This document shows positions 8,677 to 16,807 of a DNA stretch of 64,000 nucleotides, in pieces (within the stretch, counting starts at the first letter, position 1; each line of letters opens with the position of its first letter). The notes below the pieces were generated by a model. That model was not told the DNA's origin. It ran no database searches and saw only the letters and a program-made list of their open reading frames with translations. The stretch comes from Pseudomonas argentinensis (GTDB lineage Bacteria; Pseudomonadota; Gammaproteobacteria; Pseudomonadales; Pseudomonadaceae): assembly GCF_001839655.2 (NCBI RefSeq), contig NZ_CP056087.1, positions 2,046,001-2,110,000 of the forward strand, read 5' to 3'. The position numbers were made by a program, and so were the translations under genes.

Positions 8677-9102
8677 ATGCTGCGTTCACTCTGCGTGGCG
8701 CTGCTGGCGCTGGTGTTGATCGGTTGCGCGCAGCAGCCGGCCAAGGACGACAGCCTGTACCGCGACCTGGGCGAAAAACCCGGCATCACCCGTATCGTCG
8801 AGGGCATGCTGATCAACGTGGCAGGCGACCCGCGCATCGTGCAGTTCTTTGCCAGGGTGGATATCGCCGGGCTGCGTGACAAGCTGGTCGACAAGTTCTG
8901 CGTGATCGCCGGTGGGCCCTGCGTGTACACCGGCGACTCCCTCGAGGAGAGCCACAAGGGCCAGAACCTGTCGCCCAGCCACTTCAATGCCCTGGTCGAG
9001 AACCTGCAGGCCTCGATGGACAGCCAGGGCGTGCCGACGCCCGTGCAGAACCGCTTGCTGGCCCGCCTGGCCGCCCTGCGTGGGCAGGTGATCGAGAAGT
9101 AG
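8677..9102 (+). CDS. Group 1 truncated hemoglobin, lipoprotein
   Basis: 141 residues. A lipobox LIGC puts the lipidated Cys at residue 17, so the globin is membrane-anchored outside the cytoplasm, which is unusual. The globin part has the family features SLYRDLGEKPGITRIVEGM, GGPCVYTGDSLEESHKGQ with the proximal haem His at 93 (aligned with His81 of mycobacterial trHbN), and SHFNALVENL. It should bind haem and thus O2, NO or CO. It closes the copper protein / c-di-GMP phosphodiesterase / DUF3034 operon and fits a redox or gas input to that signalling protein. Confidence 0.87.
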   Translation: MLRSLCVALLALVLIGCAQQPAKDDSLYRDLGEKPGITRIVEGMLINVAGDPRIVQFFARVDIAGLRDKLVDKFCVIAGGPCVYTGDSLEESHKGQNLSPSHFNALVENLQASMDSQGVPTPVQNRLLARLAALRGQVIEK

Positions 9103-9175
9103 AGCGGCTGCGCCCATGACGAAAGGGGGCGAAGCGGGTAGAGTCACCGGCTGTCCCCCTAAACCTCTTTTCGGA

Positions 9176-9223
9176 CACCTCTAAAAACGTAGGCGATGGC
9201 AACTCAGGTAGTTTTTAGAGGTG
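9176..9223. repeat. 13-bp perfect inverted repeat in front of the acetyltransferase gene
   Basis: CACCTCTAAAAAC at 9176-9188 and GTTTTTAGAGGTG at 9211-9223 are exact inverted copies separated by 22 bases. It could act as an intrinsic terminator of the globin operon (the right arm is U-rich) or be a dispersed palindromic repeat. It ends 18 bases before the next start codon. Confidence 0.65.
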
Positions 9224-9241
9224 ACCTTTCGTGAGCCGACC

Positions 9242-9697
9242 ATGTCCGTCACCTGGCACTGCAAACACCACACCGAACTGACCAAGACCGAGCTGTACGC
9301 TGCGTTGGCGCTGCGTACCCAGGTGTTCGTGGTCGAGCAGAACTGCCCGTATCTGGAAGTCGATGGCCGTGACCTGGAGGGCGATACCTGCCACCTGCTG
9401 GGCTGGCTCGGCGACGATCTGGTGGCTTACCTGCGCCTGCTCGACCCCGGCCTCAACGACGGCGAGGTGGTTATCGGCCGCGTGGTCACCGCGCCCAGCG
9501 CGCGGGGCACGGGGCTTGGCCACGGCATGATGGAGCAGGCCCTGCTGGCCTGCGGGCTGCGCTGGCCAGGCCTGCCCATATACATGTCGGCCCAGGCGCA
9601 CCTGCAGGGTTATTACGGCCGCTATGGGTTCGAGGTGGCTACCGATGAATACCTGGAAGACGATATTCCCCATATCGGGATGCGCCGGATGCTGTAA
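9242..9697 (+). CDS. elaA: ElaA-type GNAT N-acetyltransferase
   Basis: 151 residues matching the small ElaA family of GNAT enzymes: N-terminal LALRTQVFVVEQNCPYLEVDGRD, then IGRVVTAPSARGTGLGHGMM, the acetyl-CoA pyrophosphate-binding loop (R-x-x-G-x-G/A), and the end HLQGYYGRYGFEVATDEYLEDDIPHIGM. It transfers acetyl from acetyl-CoA to an unknown amine in the cytoplasm. An upstream GTG at 9221 is in frame but sits inside the inverted repeat, so the ATG at 9242 (MSVTWHCKHH) is preferred. It appears monocistronic. Confidence 0.88.
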   Translation: MSVTWHCKHHTELTKTELYAALALRTQVFVVEQNCPYLEVDGRDLEGDTCHLLGWLGDDLVAYLRLLDPGLNDGEVVIGRVVTAPSARGTGLGHGMMEQALLACGLRWPGLPIYMSAQAHLQGYYGRYGFEVATDEYLEDDIPHIGMRRML

Positions 9698-9726
9698 GCA
9701 ACGGTTCTGCAGCACTAACCGTACCC

Positions 9727-9834
9727 TGTGGGAGCGCGCGGGGATGCCTAGTCCATGCGCGCGAAAAGCTCACGGGCCTGCACTGGGCATCTCCGCCCGT
9801 TCCCATAAAATCGGGCGCATGGCGCCCTCCCACA
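9727..9834. repeat. REP-like palindromic repeat (TGTGGGAGCG family)
   Basis: TGTGGGAGCGCGCGGGGATG opens and GGCGCATGGCGCCCTCCCACA closes a long imperfect palindrome, with an internal partner ACGGGCCTGC...GGGCATC. Related copies lie at 34643-34682, 34769-34834 and 40051-40106. Such elements are common between Pseudomonas genes and are often mobilised by RAYT transposases; none is seen here. Confidence 0.7.
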
Positions 9835-9917
9835 AAAGACTGGATCAACCCCCATACCGGTGGCAGCCCATCAAAACGGCAGCCAAACTACAACCGCCGA
9901 CCCGCTGCATCCCCGCC

Positions 9918-12900
9918 TCAATGAAAATCCCGGCTGCGCACATCCAGCCCCACTAGCCAGTCGGTCAGGTCGACCAGCCGCCCGGCGATCACGTGCTGCA
10001 CGCCCTTGGCGGCTTCCAGATGGCCGTCGATGCGCAGCAGGCGCGATTGCAGCAGCGTCTTGCGCTGGCGCTCGGCCAGCTCCAGGCGTACCAGCACATT
10101 GATCATGCCGAACTCGTCTTCCAGGGTGACGAAGGTCACGCCGCTGGCAGTCTGTGGGCGCTGGCGGCCGATCACCAGGCCGGCCACGCTGACCATCCTG
10201 CCGGGTTCCACACGCTCCAGTTCGCGACGGCTGCGGCAGCGGGCGGCCCTGAGTTTGCCGCGCAGCAACGCCAGCGGATGGGGGCCGAGGGTGGTGCCGA
10301 GGGTTGCATAGTCGGTCAGCAGGTTTTCACCGACGCTGGGGCGCGGCAGGTTGATGGCGACCTCCTGTTGTGCCGGCAAACTGGCGAACAGGGGCAACTG
10401 CGGCTCCACCCCGGCGATGGCCCAGCGCGCCTGGTGGCGATGGCCGACCAACGCCTGCAGGGCGCCCGCGTCGGCCAGGCGCGCGCGGGCGTTGTTATCC
10501 AGGCGGGCGCGCTGGCAGAGGTCGGCGATATCGCTGAATGCGGCCTGCTCGCGGGCAGTGGCGATGCGCAGCGCGGCGTCTTCGCGAAAGCCCTTGACCA
10601 GGCACAGCCCCAGGCGAATGGCCGGTTGCGGCTTGCCGACGTCTTCCAGGGTGCACTCCCAGGCGCTGTAGCGCACGTCTACCGGGTGAATGCGCAAGCC
10701 GTGGCGGCGGACGTCCTGCAGCACCTGGTCGGGGTTGTAGAAACCCATCGGCCAACTGTTGATCGGCGCGCAGGCGAAGGCCGCCGGCTCGTGGCACTTG
10801 AGCCAGCAACTGGCATAGGTGAGCAGGGCGAAGCTGGAGGCATGGGATTCGGGAAAGCCGTAGCTGCCAAAGCCCTTGATCTGCTCGAAGATGCGGTTGA
10901 TGTATTCGATCGGGTAGTCCTTCTCGAGCATGCGCTTGGTCAGTCGCTCGCGGTGCGGTTCCAGACCGCCGTGGCGCTTCCAGGCCGCCATGGCGCGGCG
11001 CAACTCATCGGCTTCGCCGGGGGTGTAATCGGCGGCGATGATCGCCAATTCCATCACCTGTTCCTGGAACAGCGGCACGCCCAGGGTGCGCTCGAACACC
11101 GGCTGCAGCTCCTCGGAGGGGTAGGTGACCTTTTCTTCCCCGGTTCGACGGCGCAGGTAGGGGTGCACCATATCGCCCTGGATCGGCCCCGGCCGCACGA
11201 TGGCCACCTGGATCACCAGGTCATAGAAGGTCTTTGGCCGCAGGCGCGGCAGCATGGCCATCTGCGCCCGGGATTCGATCTGGAACACGCCCAGGGTGTC
11301 GGCGCGGCTGATCATCTCGTAGGTGGCCGGGTCCTCGGCCGGCAGGCTGGCCAGCGTCCAGCGTTTGCCGCGGTAGGCGGCCAGCAGGTCGAAGCAGCGG
11401 CGCAGGGCGCTGAGCATGCCGAGGGCCAGCACGTCGACCTTGAGCAGACCGACGGCGTCGAGATCGTCCTTGTCCCACTGGATCACGGTGCGCTCGGCCA
11501 TGCTGGCGTTTTCCACCGGCACCAGGGTGTCGAGGGGCGTCTCGGAAATCACGAAGCCGCCGGGGTGCTGGGAGAGGTGACGGGGAAAGCCGATCAGCTC
11601 GCCAGCCAGCACCAGCACGCGGTGCAACACCTTGCTCTGCGGGTCGAAGCCGGCTTCGCGCAGGCGTTCGGCATCCGGGATGCGATCGCTCCAGCGCCCG
11701 CAGCAACCGGCCAGGGCGTTGATCTGGTCGGGCGGCAAGCCCAGGGCCTTGGCCACGTCACGAATCGCGCCGGCGCCATGGTAGGTGCTGACCACCGCGG
11801 TCAGCGCCGCGCGCTCGCGGCCATAACGGCGAAACACGTACTGGATGACTTCCTCGCGGCGGTCGTGCTCGAAATCCACGTCGATATCCGGCGGCTCGTT
11901 GCGCTCGCGGGACAGGAAACGCTCGAACAGCAGGCGGCTGTCCTTGGCCATCGGGTTGAGTTCGGTGATGCCCAGGGCGAAGCACACCGAGGAGTTGGCC
12001 GCCGAGCCACGGCCCTGGCAGAGAATCGACTGCTCGCGGGCGAAACGCACGATGTCGTGCACGGTGAGGAAATAGCTTTCGTAGCCCAGCTCGCTGATCA
12101 GCGCCAGTTCCCTTTCGATCTGCGCCCGCGTCTTGTCGCTGATGCCATCTCCCCAGCGCCAGCGGATACCGTCCTCGACCAGTTGGCGCAGCCAGGAGCT
12201 GGCGTCATGACCGGCCGGCACCAGCTCATGGGGATACTGGTACTTGAGCTCTTTGAGATCGAACCGGCAGCGCTCGGCGATATGCAGGCTTTCGCTGAGC
12301 AGCTCGGGCGGATACAGCTCGGCCAGTTCCTCACGGCGGCGCAGGTGGCGCTCGCCATTGGCGAACAGATGGGCGCCGGCTTCGGCCACGGGCAGGTGGT
12401 GGCGGATGGCGGTCATGCAGTCCTGCAGGGCGCGGCGGCCACGGGCGTGCATATGCACGTCGCCACAGGCCACGGCAGGGATGCCCAGTTGCCGGGCCAG
12501 GCCTAGGCCATGCTGCAGCAACGCCGCATCGTCGGCACCGCGGTGCAGCTCCACCCCCAGCCACAGGCGTTCGGCAAAGCGCTCACGCAGCCAGGCACCA
12601 GCCATGGCGTTGTCGTCCGGTGCCGGCAGCCAGATGGCCAGCAACCCGTCCGGCTCCACGGGCAGATCCTCGTCGAGCAGGATGTAGTGGCCCTTTTCCG
12701 CACGCCGCCGGGCGCGGGTAATCAGCGCACACAAACGCTGGTAACCGGCGAGATTCTCGACCAGCACAACCAGCCGGGCGCCGTTCTGCAGCCTCAGCTC
12801 GCTACCGACGATCAGCTTCACGTCGTGCTCCTTGGCGGCCTGCCAGGCCCGCACGATGCCGGCCAGGGTGCATTCGTCGGTGATCGCCAGGGCGCGATAG

Positions 12901-13004
12901 CCGAGCAGCTTGGCGCGCTCGAACAGCTCGGCAGCGCTGGAGGCACCGCGCTGGAAACTGAAGTTCGACAGGCAGTGCAGCTCGGCGTAGTCGGGGAGGC
13001 TCAT
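9918..13004 (-). CDS. dnaE2: Error-prone DNA polymerase DnaE2 (ImuC)
   Basis: 1,028 residues of C-family polymerase III alpha type: N-terminal PHP domain ([34 protein letters not shown]), polymerase core with the catalytic acidic motif [15 protein letters not shown], helix-hairpin-helix region and a C-terminal OB fold ([20 protein letters not shown]). It does translesion synthesis and causes damage-induced mutation together with ImuA and ImuB. An upstream extension to 13124 is open but reads as low-complexity Arg-rich sequence from inside imuB; the ATG at 13004 ([12 protein letters not shown]) fits the family. Its start overlaps the imuB stop (ATGA type), so it is translationally coupled in the imuA-imuB-dnaE2 operon under LexA. 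Confidence 0.96.
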   Translation of the reverse strand: MSLPDYAELHCLSNFSFQRGASSAAELFERAKLLGYRALAITDECTLAGIVRAWQAAKEHDVKLIVGSELRLQNGARLVVLVENLAGYQRLCALITRARRRAEKGHYILLDEDLPVEPDGLLAIWLPAPDDNAMAGAWLRERFAERLWLGVELHRGADDAALLQHGLGLARQLGIPAVACGDVHMHARGRRALQDCMTAIRHHLPVAEAGAHLFANGERHLRRREELAELYPPELLSESLHIAERCRFDLKELKYQYPHELVPAGHDASSWLRQLVEDGIRWRWGDGISDKTRAQIERELALISELGYESYFLTVHDIVRFAREQSILCQGRGSAANSSVCFALGITELNPMAKDSRLLFERFLSRERNEPPDIDVDFEHDRREEVIQYVFRRYGRERAALTAVVSTYHGAGAIRDVAKALGLPPDQINALAGCCGRWSDRIPDAERLREAGFDPQSKVLHRVLVLAGELIGFPRHLSQHPGGFVISETPLDTLVPVENASMAERTVIQWDKDDLDAVGLLKVDVLALGMLSALRRCFDLLAAYRGKRWTLASLPAEDPATYEMISRADTLGVFQIESRAQMAMLPRLRPKTFYDLVIQVAIVRPGPIQGDMVHPYLRRRTGEEKVTYPSEELQPVFERTLGVPLFQEQVMELAIIAADYTPGEADELRRAMAAWKRHGGLEPHRERLTKRMLEKDYPIEYINRIFEQIKGFGSYGFPESHASSFALLTYASCWLKCHEPAAFACAPINSWPMGFYNPDQVLQDVRRHGLRIHPVDVRYSAWECTLEDVGKPQPAIRLGLCLVKGFREDAALRIATAREQAAFSDIADLCQRARLDNNARARLADAGALQALVGHRHQARWAIAGVEPQLPLFASLPAQQEVAINLPRPSVGENLLTDYATLGTTLGPHPLALLRGKLRAARCRSRRELERVEPGRMVSVAGLVIGRQRPQTASGVTFVTLEDEFGMINVLVRLELAERQRKTLLQSRLLRIDGHLEAAKGVQHVIAGRLVDLTDWLVGLDVRSRDFH

Positions 13005-14410
13005 GCGAACCAGCCGTGCAGCCGCAACGGGCCGTCTTCGCCGACGCTGCGAAAGGCCCAGCCGCGCTGGCCGCTGCGGGTCTCGATCAGGTAGTAGTCG
13101 CGGCGCACGTCCTCGCCGTCCCACCAGCCGGACTCGATGCGCTCCGGGCCGCTGAGAATCTGCAGCGGCTCGCGCAGCACCTGCGGTTCCGGTAGCAACC
13201 AGCTGGGCCGCGCGCCGCTCGGGCTGGGCAGTGCCGCGCGGCTTGTATCGGTGCGCCAGGCCTTCTCCGGGCGGTGATCGGCATGGGCGGCCAGGCTTTG
13301 CACGGCGTCGTCGCCCAGGCGCGCGCGCAGGCGTTCACGCAGTTGTTCCCAGCCCAGGGTTTGTTGTGGGCGATCCTCAAAGAGTGCCTGATGCTGCGGC
13401 ACGAAAGTCGGCAGGTCGCGGGCCACCAGGCGCAGCGCCAGCACCGGTGACGGCAGTTGCAGCTGCTCCAGGCGGCCGCGGGTGAACTCCAGCAGCATGG
13501 CCGCCTCCCGCTCGGCACTGAGCAGGCCAACGGGCAGCAGGCTGTCTTCACCGTCACGGTGCTCCAGGTGCAGCACGAAACGCTGCACGCCGCAGTCCCG
13601 GCCCGCCAGGTAGGCGGCCAGGTCCGCGGTCAGGCGGCGTAGCGGAAACAGCAGGGCCTGGGTCGACTCCACCTCGAAGTGCAGCTCCAGTCGGCTGTCG
13701 AACACATCCGGTGGGCGGTAGTAATCCAGCGCCAGCGGGCGCAGGCCCATCAGGGTATCCAGGCCGGCCAGCAACTCAGGCGGGAAGCGCCGCGCCAGGC
13801 TGTCGCGGGGCAGCGCCTGCAGCTGGCGCACCTGGCGCAGGCCCATGCGCGCCAGCGTCGTGGCCAGCTCCTCGGGCAGACCGATGCGATCCAGCGGCAT
13901 GGCCGCCAGGCGCTCGCGCAGTGCCTGCTCGTCGGTGATCGCCAAACCATCGTGCAGGTTGGCGAGCATGCGCGCTGCAGCCGGGTGGTGCGCCAGGGTG
14001 ATGCGATGGCGAAACCCCAGGCCCGTCAGCTCCTCACGCAAGCGCGCCTCGAAGCGAGGCCAGGGCCCGAACAGGGACAGGCTCGATTGCACCTCGAGCA
14101 GCAGGCAGCGCGGATAGTGCAGGCTCACCTGGGAGCTGAAACCGTAGGCCCAGGCAGCCAGGAAGCTGCGCCAGCGCTCGATATCGGCGGGCTCGTACTC
14201 GGCACTGGCGAACGCGCAGTTCAGGGATTGCGCCGCCGTCAGCGTCAGCCCGGGGCGCAAGCCGAGTGCCCGGGCGGGCGAATTGACCGCCTGCAACACG
14301 CGTCGCTGGGGCGTGCCGCTCAGCAGTACCAATGGCGCATCGTGGTCCTCACGGCCACGCAGCACGCCGTCCATGGCCAGTTGCGGCAACAGGATGCAGG
14401 CCCAGCGCAT
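13001..14410 (-). CDS. imuB: ImuB, catalytically inactive Y-family polymerase homologue
   Basis: 469 residues with Y-family polymerase layout (palm/fingers, HhH near [26 protein letters not shown], little finger) and a C-terminal ImuB extension. The usual Y-family metal-binding start (DMDxFFAxVE) is replaced by ILLPQLAMD, and the YSIDE motif by [15 protein letters not shown], as in other ImuB proteins that act as a hub, not an enzyme. ImuB links the sliding clamp, ImuA and DnaE2 at damaged forks. It begins one base after the imuA stop and its own stop overlaps the dnaE2 start. Confidence 0.94.
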   Translation of the reverse strand: MRWACILLPQLAMDGVLRGREDHDAPLVLLSGTPQRRVLQAVNSPARALGLRPGLTLTAAQSLNCAFASAEYEPADIERWRSFLAAWAYGFSSQVSLHYPRCLLLEVQSSLSLFGPWPRFEARLREELTGLGFRHRITLAHHPAAARMLANLHDGLAITDEQALRERLAAMPLDRIGLPEELATTLARMGLRQVRQLQALPRDSLARRFPPELLAGLDTLMGLRPLALDYYRPPDVFDSRLELHFEVESTQALLFPLRRLTADLAAYLAGRDCGVQRFVLHLEHRDGEDSLLPVGLLSAEREAAMLLEFTRGRLEQLQLPSPVLALRLVARDLPTFVPQHQALFEDRPQQTLGWEQLRERLRARLGDDAVQSLAAHADHRPEKAWRTDTSRAALPSPSGARPSWLLPEPQVLREPLQILSGPERIESGWWDGEDVRRDYYLIETRSGQRGWAFRSVGEDGPLRLHGWFA

Positions 14411-14411
14411 C

Positions 14412-15032
14412 TCAAAGCCCCCAGGCGCTCAAGGCAAACGCCCGTGCCGGCGGCTGCCCACCTCGGCACTTGAGCACCCGTACTTGCGCGGGCTGCGCCT
14501 GGATGGTCAGGCGCAGGGCCGCCGGAGAAGGGTTGCGCGCCTCAAACAGCGGGCGGTAGGCAAAGGCCAGGGTCTGCCCGGTTTCCGCGGCGATCTGCAG
14601 GCGGCGCAGGGCACGGTCATCGGCACGCTGCGGCCACAGCACCACCGCGCCGCAACTGCCCGAGCGCAGGCACTGCTCGGCCGCCCACAAGGCATCCCGT
14701 GGACTCGCCTGGATCAGCGTCAGCTGCTTCATCTCTACACCCGCCGCCAACCAGGCGCTGGGGTAGGGCAGGTAGGGCGGTGCGACCAGTACCACCCGCT
14801 CCCCGGCAGCGCTCAGGCGCGCCAAGGTCGCCAGCACCATGCGCAACTCACCAATACCCGGCGCCTCGACCAGGAGCTCGCTCAACGCCGCCTCCGGCCA
14901 GCCACCGCCTGGCAGCGACGCATCCAGCGCCGCATTGCCCGTGGGCTGGTGGCCATTGGGCGCGACAATGCCCTGGCCGCGCCAGATACGGCGTTCATTG
15001 AGCAGATGATCGATAGCAACGACGGAGGACAT
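14412..15032 (-). CDS. imuA: ImuA, SOS mutagenesis accessory protein
   Basis: 206 residues, RecA/SulA-like fold: start region VVAIDHLLNERRIWRGQG, a RecA-like core with LPGGGWPEAALSELLVEAPGIGELRMVLATL, and GERVVLVAPPYLPYP. ImuA works with ImuB to control access of DnaE2 to damaged DNA. It is the first gene of the operon; an AGGAGG-like sequence (GGAGGAC read from the plus side is on the other strand) is not obvious, but the start lies 22 bases downstream of the LexA box, as expected for an SOS gene. A lexA2 gene, often found upstream in this cassette, is absent. Confidence 0.92.
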   Translation of the reverse strand: MSSVVAIDHLLNERRIWRGQGIVAPNGHQPTGNAALDASLPGGGWPEAALSELLVEAPGIGELRMVLATLARLSAAGERVVLVAPPYLPYPSAWLAAGVEMKQLTLIQASPRDALWAAEQCLRSGSCGAVVLWPQRADDRALRRLQIAAETGQTLAFAYRPLFEARNPSPAALRLTIQAQPAQVRVLKCRGGQPPARAFALSAWGL

Positions 15033-15336
15033 GGCAGGCAGGTGGCAAGAAAAATACTGTTTAAATGTACAGTATTCTGTTGCGCCAGCAAGCCAGTATC
15101 CGCCGAGTGGATGGTGCTCGATTCTGGCTGCGCTGCTCCTCTGCCGAGCGGCTTCAACTGCAGAGCTCCGAGGCAGAGGGCTATGGAACGCCGAATCCAG
15201 CGTTGCAGGCGTGCCGATCAGCCTAGGGCAGCGCAGCTGTTACCCAGCGAATGAGCCAAGCATTTGATAGCACGCGAAAAAAATTACGCAATGGGCTTCG
15301 CCAAACGGATTTCTGCTGATATCATGCGCGCCGCCT
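15033..15336. other. Intergenic region between imuA and tRNA-Ser
   Basis: 304 bp containing the SOS box and promoter of the imuA operon on one side and the tRNA-Ser promoter on the other. A probable tRNA -10 element TATCAT at 15320-15325 is followed by a GC-rich discriminator (GCGCGCC) 12 bases before the tRNA. No open frame with support was seen. Confidence 0.55.
15055..15074. promoter_or_regulatory. LexA SOS box of imuA-imuB-dnaE2
   Basis: TACTGTTTAAATGTACAGTA contains CTGT-N8-ACAG, the exact consensus for gamma-proteobacterial LexA, in a perfect palindromic frame (TACTGT/ACAGTA). It lies 22 bases upstream of the imuA start, so LexA bound here should block transcription until DNA damage. 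Confidence 0.93.
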
Positions 15337-15426
15337 GGGAAGATGCCGGAGTGGCCGAACGGGACGGATTCGAAATCCGTTGTATCAGCGATGGTACCTA
15401 GGGTTCAAATCCCTATCTTCCCGCCA
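15337..15426 (+). tRNA. tRNA-Ser (CGA)
   Basis: A 90-nt class II tRNA with acceptor arms GGGAAGA (15337-15343) and TCTTCCC (15416-15422), discriminator G and encoded CCA at 15424-15426. The D-arm begins GCCGGAGTGGCC, the anticodon CGA is at 15371-15373 inside GGATTCGAAATCC, there is a long variable arm, and the T-arm is GGGTTCAAATCCC. It reads UCG codons. The accessory island begins directly downstream, so its 3' end is a likely integration site. Confidence 0.97.
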
Positions 15427-15438
15427 TATCTCAAGCCT

Positions 15439-15474
15439 AAGCCCCTGAAATTCCTAGAGTTTTGGGGGCTTTTG
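15439..15474 (+). terminator. Terminator downstream of tRNA-Ser
   Basis: AAGCCCC at 15439-15445 pairs with GGGGCTT ending near 15471, followed by TTTGCTTTT. A hairpin with a T-rich tail at this distance after a tRNA is a typical intrinsic terminator. It might also stop the toxin transcript coming from the other side. Confidence 0.6.
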
Positions 15475-15478
15475 CTTT

Positions 15479-15814
15479 TCAGGGCCTTCCGACTGTCGAA
15501 ACAGTGTCGAAAGGCATAATGGCTTGCTGCTCAACCCTGGAGCGGGGCCACATCCTGGCGACATGCACCAAGGCGAGAGTCCAGACCGCATCATTTTCAG
15601 CCTGATAGATGAGCCGGTAGTTTTCGTGGGGAATCAATTCGCGGGTGCCGACGATCTGTCCCAACCTGCCCTTGTCGGGAAAGTCTCTCAGGGATGCTGC
15701 TGCAGCACTGAACAGCTCATCCATACGTACGGCTGCTGGCGGGTTATCTGTCGCGATGTAGTCCCATATATCCAAACGATCCTGCTCAGCTTCGGGCGTC
15801 CAGATAACCTTCAT
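15479..15814 (-). CDS. RelE/ParE family toxin
   Basis: 111 residues of the small ParE/RelE fold: VIWTPEAEQDRLDIWDYIAT, then LRDFPDKGRLG, ELIPHENYRLIYQ and VWTLALVHVARMWP. ParE members poison gyrase and RelE members cut mRNA; the sequence fits ParE slightly better. The start ATG overlaps the stop of the upstream antitoxin gene (ATGA), the standard toxin-antitoxin arrangement. The last residues (PFDTVSTVGRP) are read through a 19-bp sequence repeated at the far end of the island, so the C-terminal tail may have been made by insertion of the element at this spot. Confidence 0.85.
   Translation of the reverse strand: MKVIWTPEAEQDRLDIWDYIATDNPPAAVRMDELFSAAAASLRDFPDKGRLGQIVGTRELIPHENYRLIYQAENDAVWTLALVHVARMWPRSRVEQQAIMPFDTVSTVGRP
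15494..15512 (+). repeat. Left copy of 19-bp direct repeat flanking the island
   Basis: TGTCGAAACAGTGTCGAAA, itself a tandem of TGTCGAAA. An almost identical copy (one mismatch) lies in the same direction at 19601-19619. The pair may be integrase arm sites or part of the duplicated attachment region. Confidence 0.6.
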
Positions 15815-16089
15815 TCGTGACCCAAAGCCTTAGCGCGGCGTGCAGCAAATGCGGCTTCTACATCTTCATTGGATCGACCACGACCAGCCTCGACAGAAGC
15901 TCTGGCAACAGCCACTTTGCGCTGAACAAATTCATCATGCGCCTTGGCTTGTTGCTGCTGGCGAATGTAATCGCGCATAAGGTCACGCATTATCTGAGAG
16001 GCTGGGAGGCGTGCAGCTTGTGCAGCAGCCATGAATCCGTCACGCAGTTCAGGCTCCAGCTTCAGGTTGAATACAGCTTCTTTAGCCAT
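15811..16089 (-). CDS. Ribbon-helix-helix antitoxin of the ParE/RelE pair
   Basis: 92 residues. The N-terminal half (AKEAVFNLKLEPELRDGFMAAAQAARLPASQIMRDLMRDYI) is a ribbon-helix-helix DNA-binding domain. The charged tail (QQQQAKAHDEFVQRKVAVARASVEAGRGRSNED in parts) should bind and block the toxin. Upstream in-frame codons reach 16191, but the ATG at 16089 has AAGGGTG upstream and matches the family start. Antitoxin and complex normally repress their own promoter. It is transcribed in line with the Cox-like gene upstream. Confidence 0.85.
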   Translation of the reverse strand: MAKEAVFNLKLEPELRDGFMAAAQAARLPASQIMRDLMRDYIRQQQQAKAHDEFVQRKVAVARASVEAGRGRSNEDVEAAFAARRAKALGHE

Positions 16090-16174
16090 GACAGACACCC
16101 TTGATCGTGTGTACGACGTATATACGTTTTCAAGCATGGTAAGCCAAGACTCAGAGACTGTCAGCAAAGAGCTG

Positions 16175-16384
16175 CTATGCCTCCTGCTCAAGCAGCCAAT
16201 GGCGGAGCATGGCGCTGTTGACCATGCGGCGTTTGCCGAGCTTCACGGTGGGCAGCACACCACGCATGGCCCAGGAGCGAGCGGTGTCGTAGGTGATGCC
16301 GTTGCGATCCGCCCAGGTTTCGATGGTTTCAACGTCCTGTTGCGGGCCTATCAGCTTGTTGGCGTCCAGCTCTTCTAGTCCCAT
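16175..16384 (-). CDS. Cox/AlpA-like small helix-turn-helix regulator (excisionase type)
   Basis: 69 residues. The core IETWADRNGITYDTARSWAMRGVLPTVKLGKRRMVNSAML is a winged-helix MerR/Xis-like motif as found in P2-type Cox and AlpA proteins, which repress lysogeny promoters and assist excision. It is divergent from the repressor-like gene at 16475, with palindromic operators between them, like a C/Cox switch. No integrase is left in the island, so its excision role may be lost. Confidence 0.75.
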   Translation of the reverse strand: MGLEELDANKLIGPQQDVETIETWADRNGITYDTARSWAMRGVLPTVKLGKRRMVNSAMLRHWLLEQEA

Positions 16385-16433
16385 GTCGTTCCGTGCCTAT
16401 TCGTGTCAATATTCGAGGCAGTGAACTTGCCTC

Positions 16434-16464
16434 ATGGATATAGTCCATATGGATAATATCCATA
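16434..16464. promoter_or_regulatory. Two palindromic operators between Cox-like and repressor-like genes
   Basis: ATGGATATAGTCCAT (16434-16448) is an interrupted palindrome with arms ATGGA/TCCAT. It is followed, sharing one base, by TATGGATAATATCCATA (16448-16464), a perfect 17-bp palindrome. Both have the ATGGAT half-site. A weaker CCATAAATGG lies at 16486-16495 inside the downstream gene start. A candidate -35 TTGCCT (16427-16432) and -10 GATAAT (16452-16457) overlap them, so binding would shut the rightward promoter. Confidence 0.75.
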
Positions 16465-16474
16465 GAGGGGCATT

Positions 16475-16777
16475 ATGGCAATATTCCATAAATGGTATTT
16501 GTTAATGGCTCAAGGCATGGCCGATAGAGCGCATCAATTGCTGAACGCAACCAGCCTCAAAGAGCTGGCAGAGGTGAACAGCAAGGACTACGTGCGCTGG
16601 CAAAGCATCAAGAGAGGAAGAGCGCGCATTGGTGCGGAAGAGGTGGAGCTTCTAGGGAAGCTGTACCCGCAATATCGCTGGTGGCTAATGACTGGGGAGG
16701 TCATGCCAGATAAAGGACAAGTTAGCCCCGACTACGACGAGGCCAACCGAAACTTGCCCAATCAGAACGCGGGATAG
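16475..16777 (+). CDS. Phage repressor-like DNA-binding protein (C/CI type)
   Basis: 100 residues. The middle region (MADRAHQLLNATSLKELAEVNSKDYVRWQSIKRGRARIGAEEVELLGKLYPQYRWWLMTG, in parts) looks like a lambda-repressor-like helix-turn-helix: helix, turn with VNSKDYVRW as recognition helix, and the typical end YPQYRWWLMTGE. AGAGGGG lies 4 bases before the ATG. It sits directly downstream of the operators and divergent from the Cox-like gene, so it most likely keeps the element silent. The family assignment rests on these hallmarks only. Confidence 0.65.
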   Translation: MAIFHKWYLLMAQGMADRAHQLLNATSLKELAEVNSKDYVRWQSIKRGRARIGAEEVELLGKLYPQYRWWLMTGEVMPDKGQVSPDYDEANRNLPNQNAG

Positions 16778-16807
16778 CGATTACATCGGAAGTAGCTAAA
16801 CGTTGGT

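Noticed and set aside
9993..12506. 837-codon open frame on the plus strand
   Set aside because: Antisense shadow of dnaE2, low-complexity translation, no ribosome-binding site.
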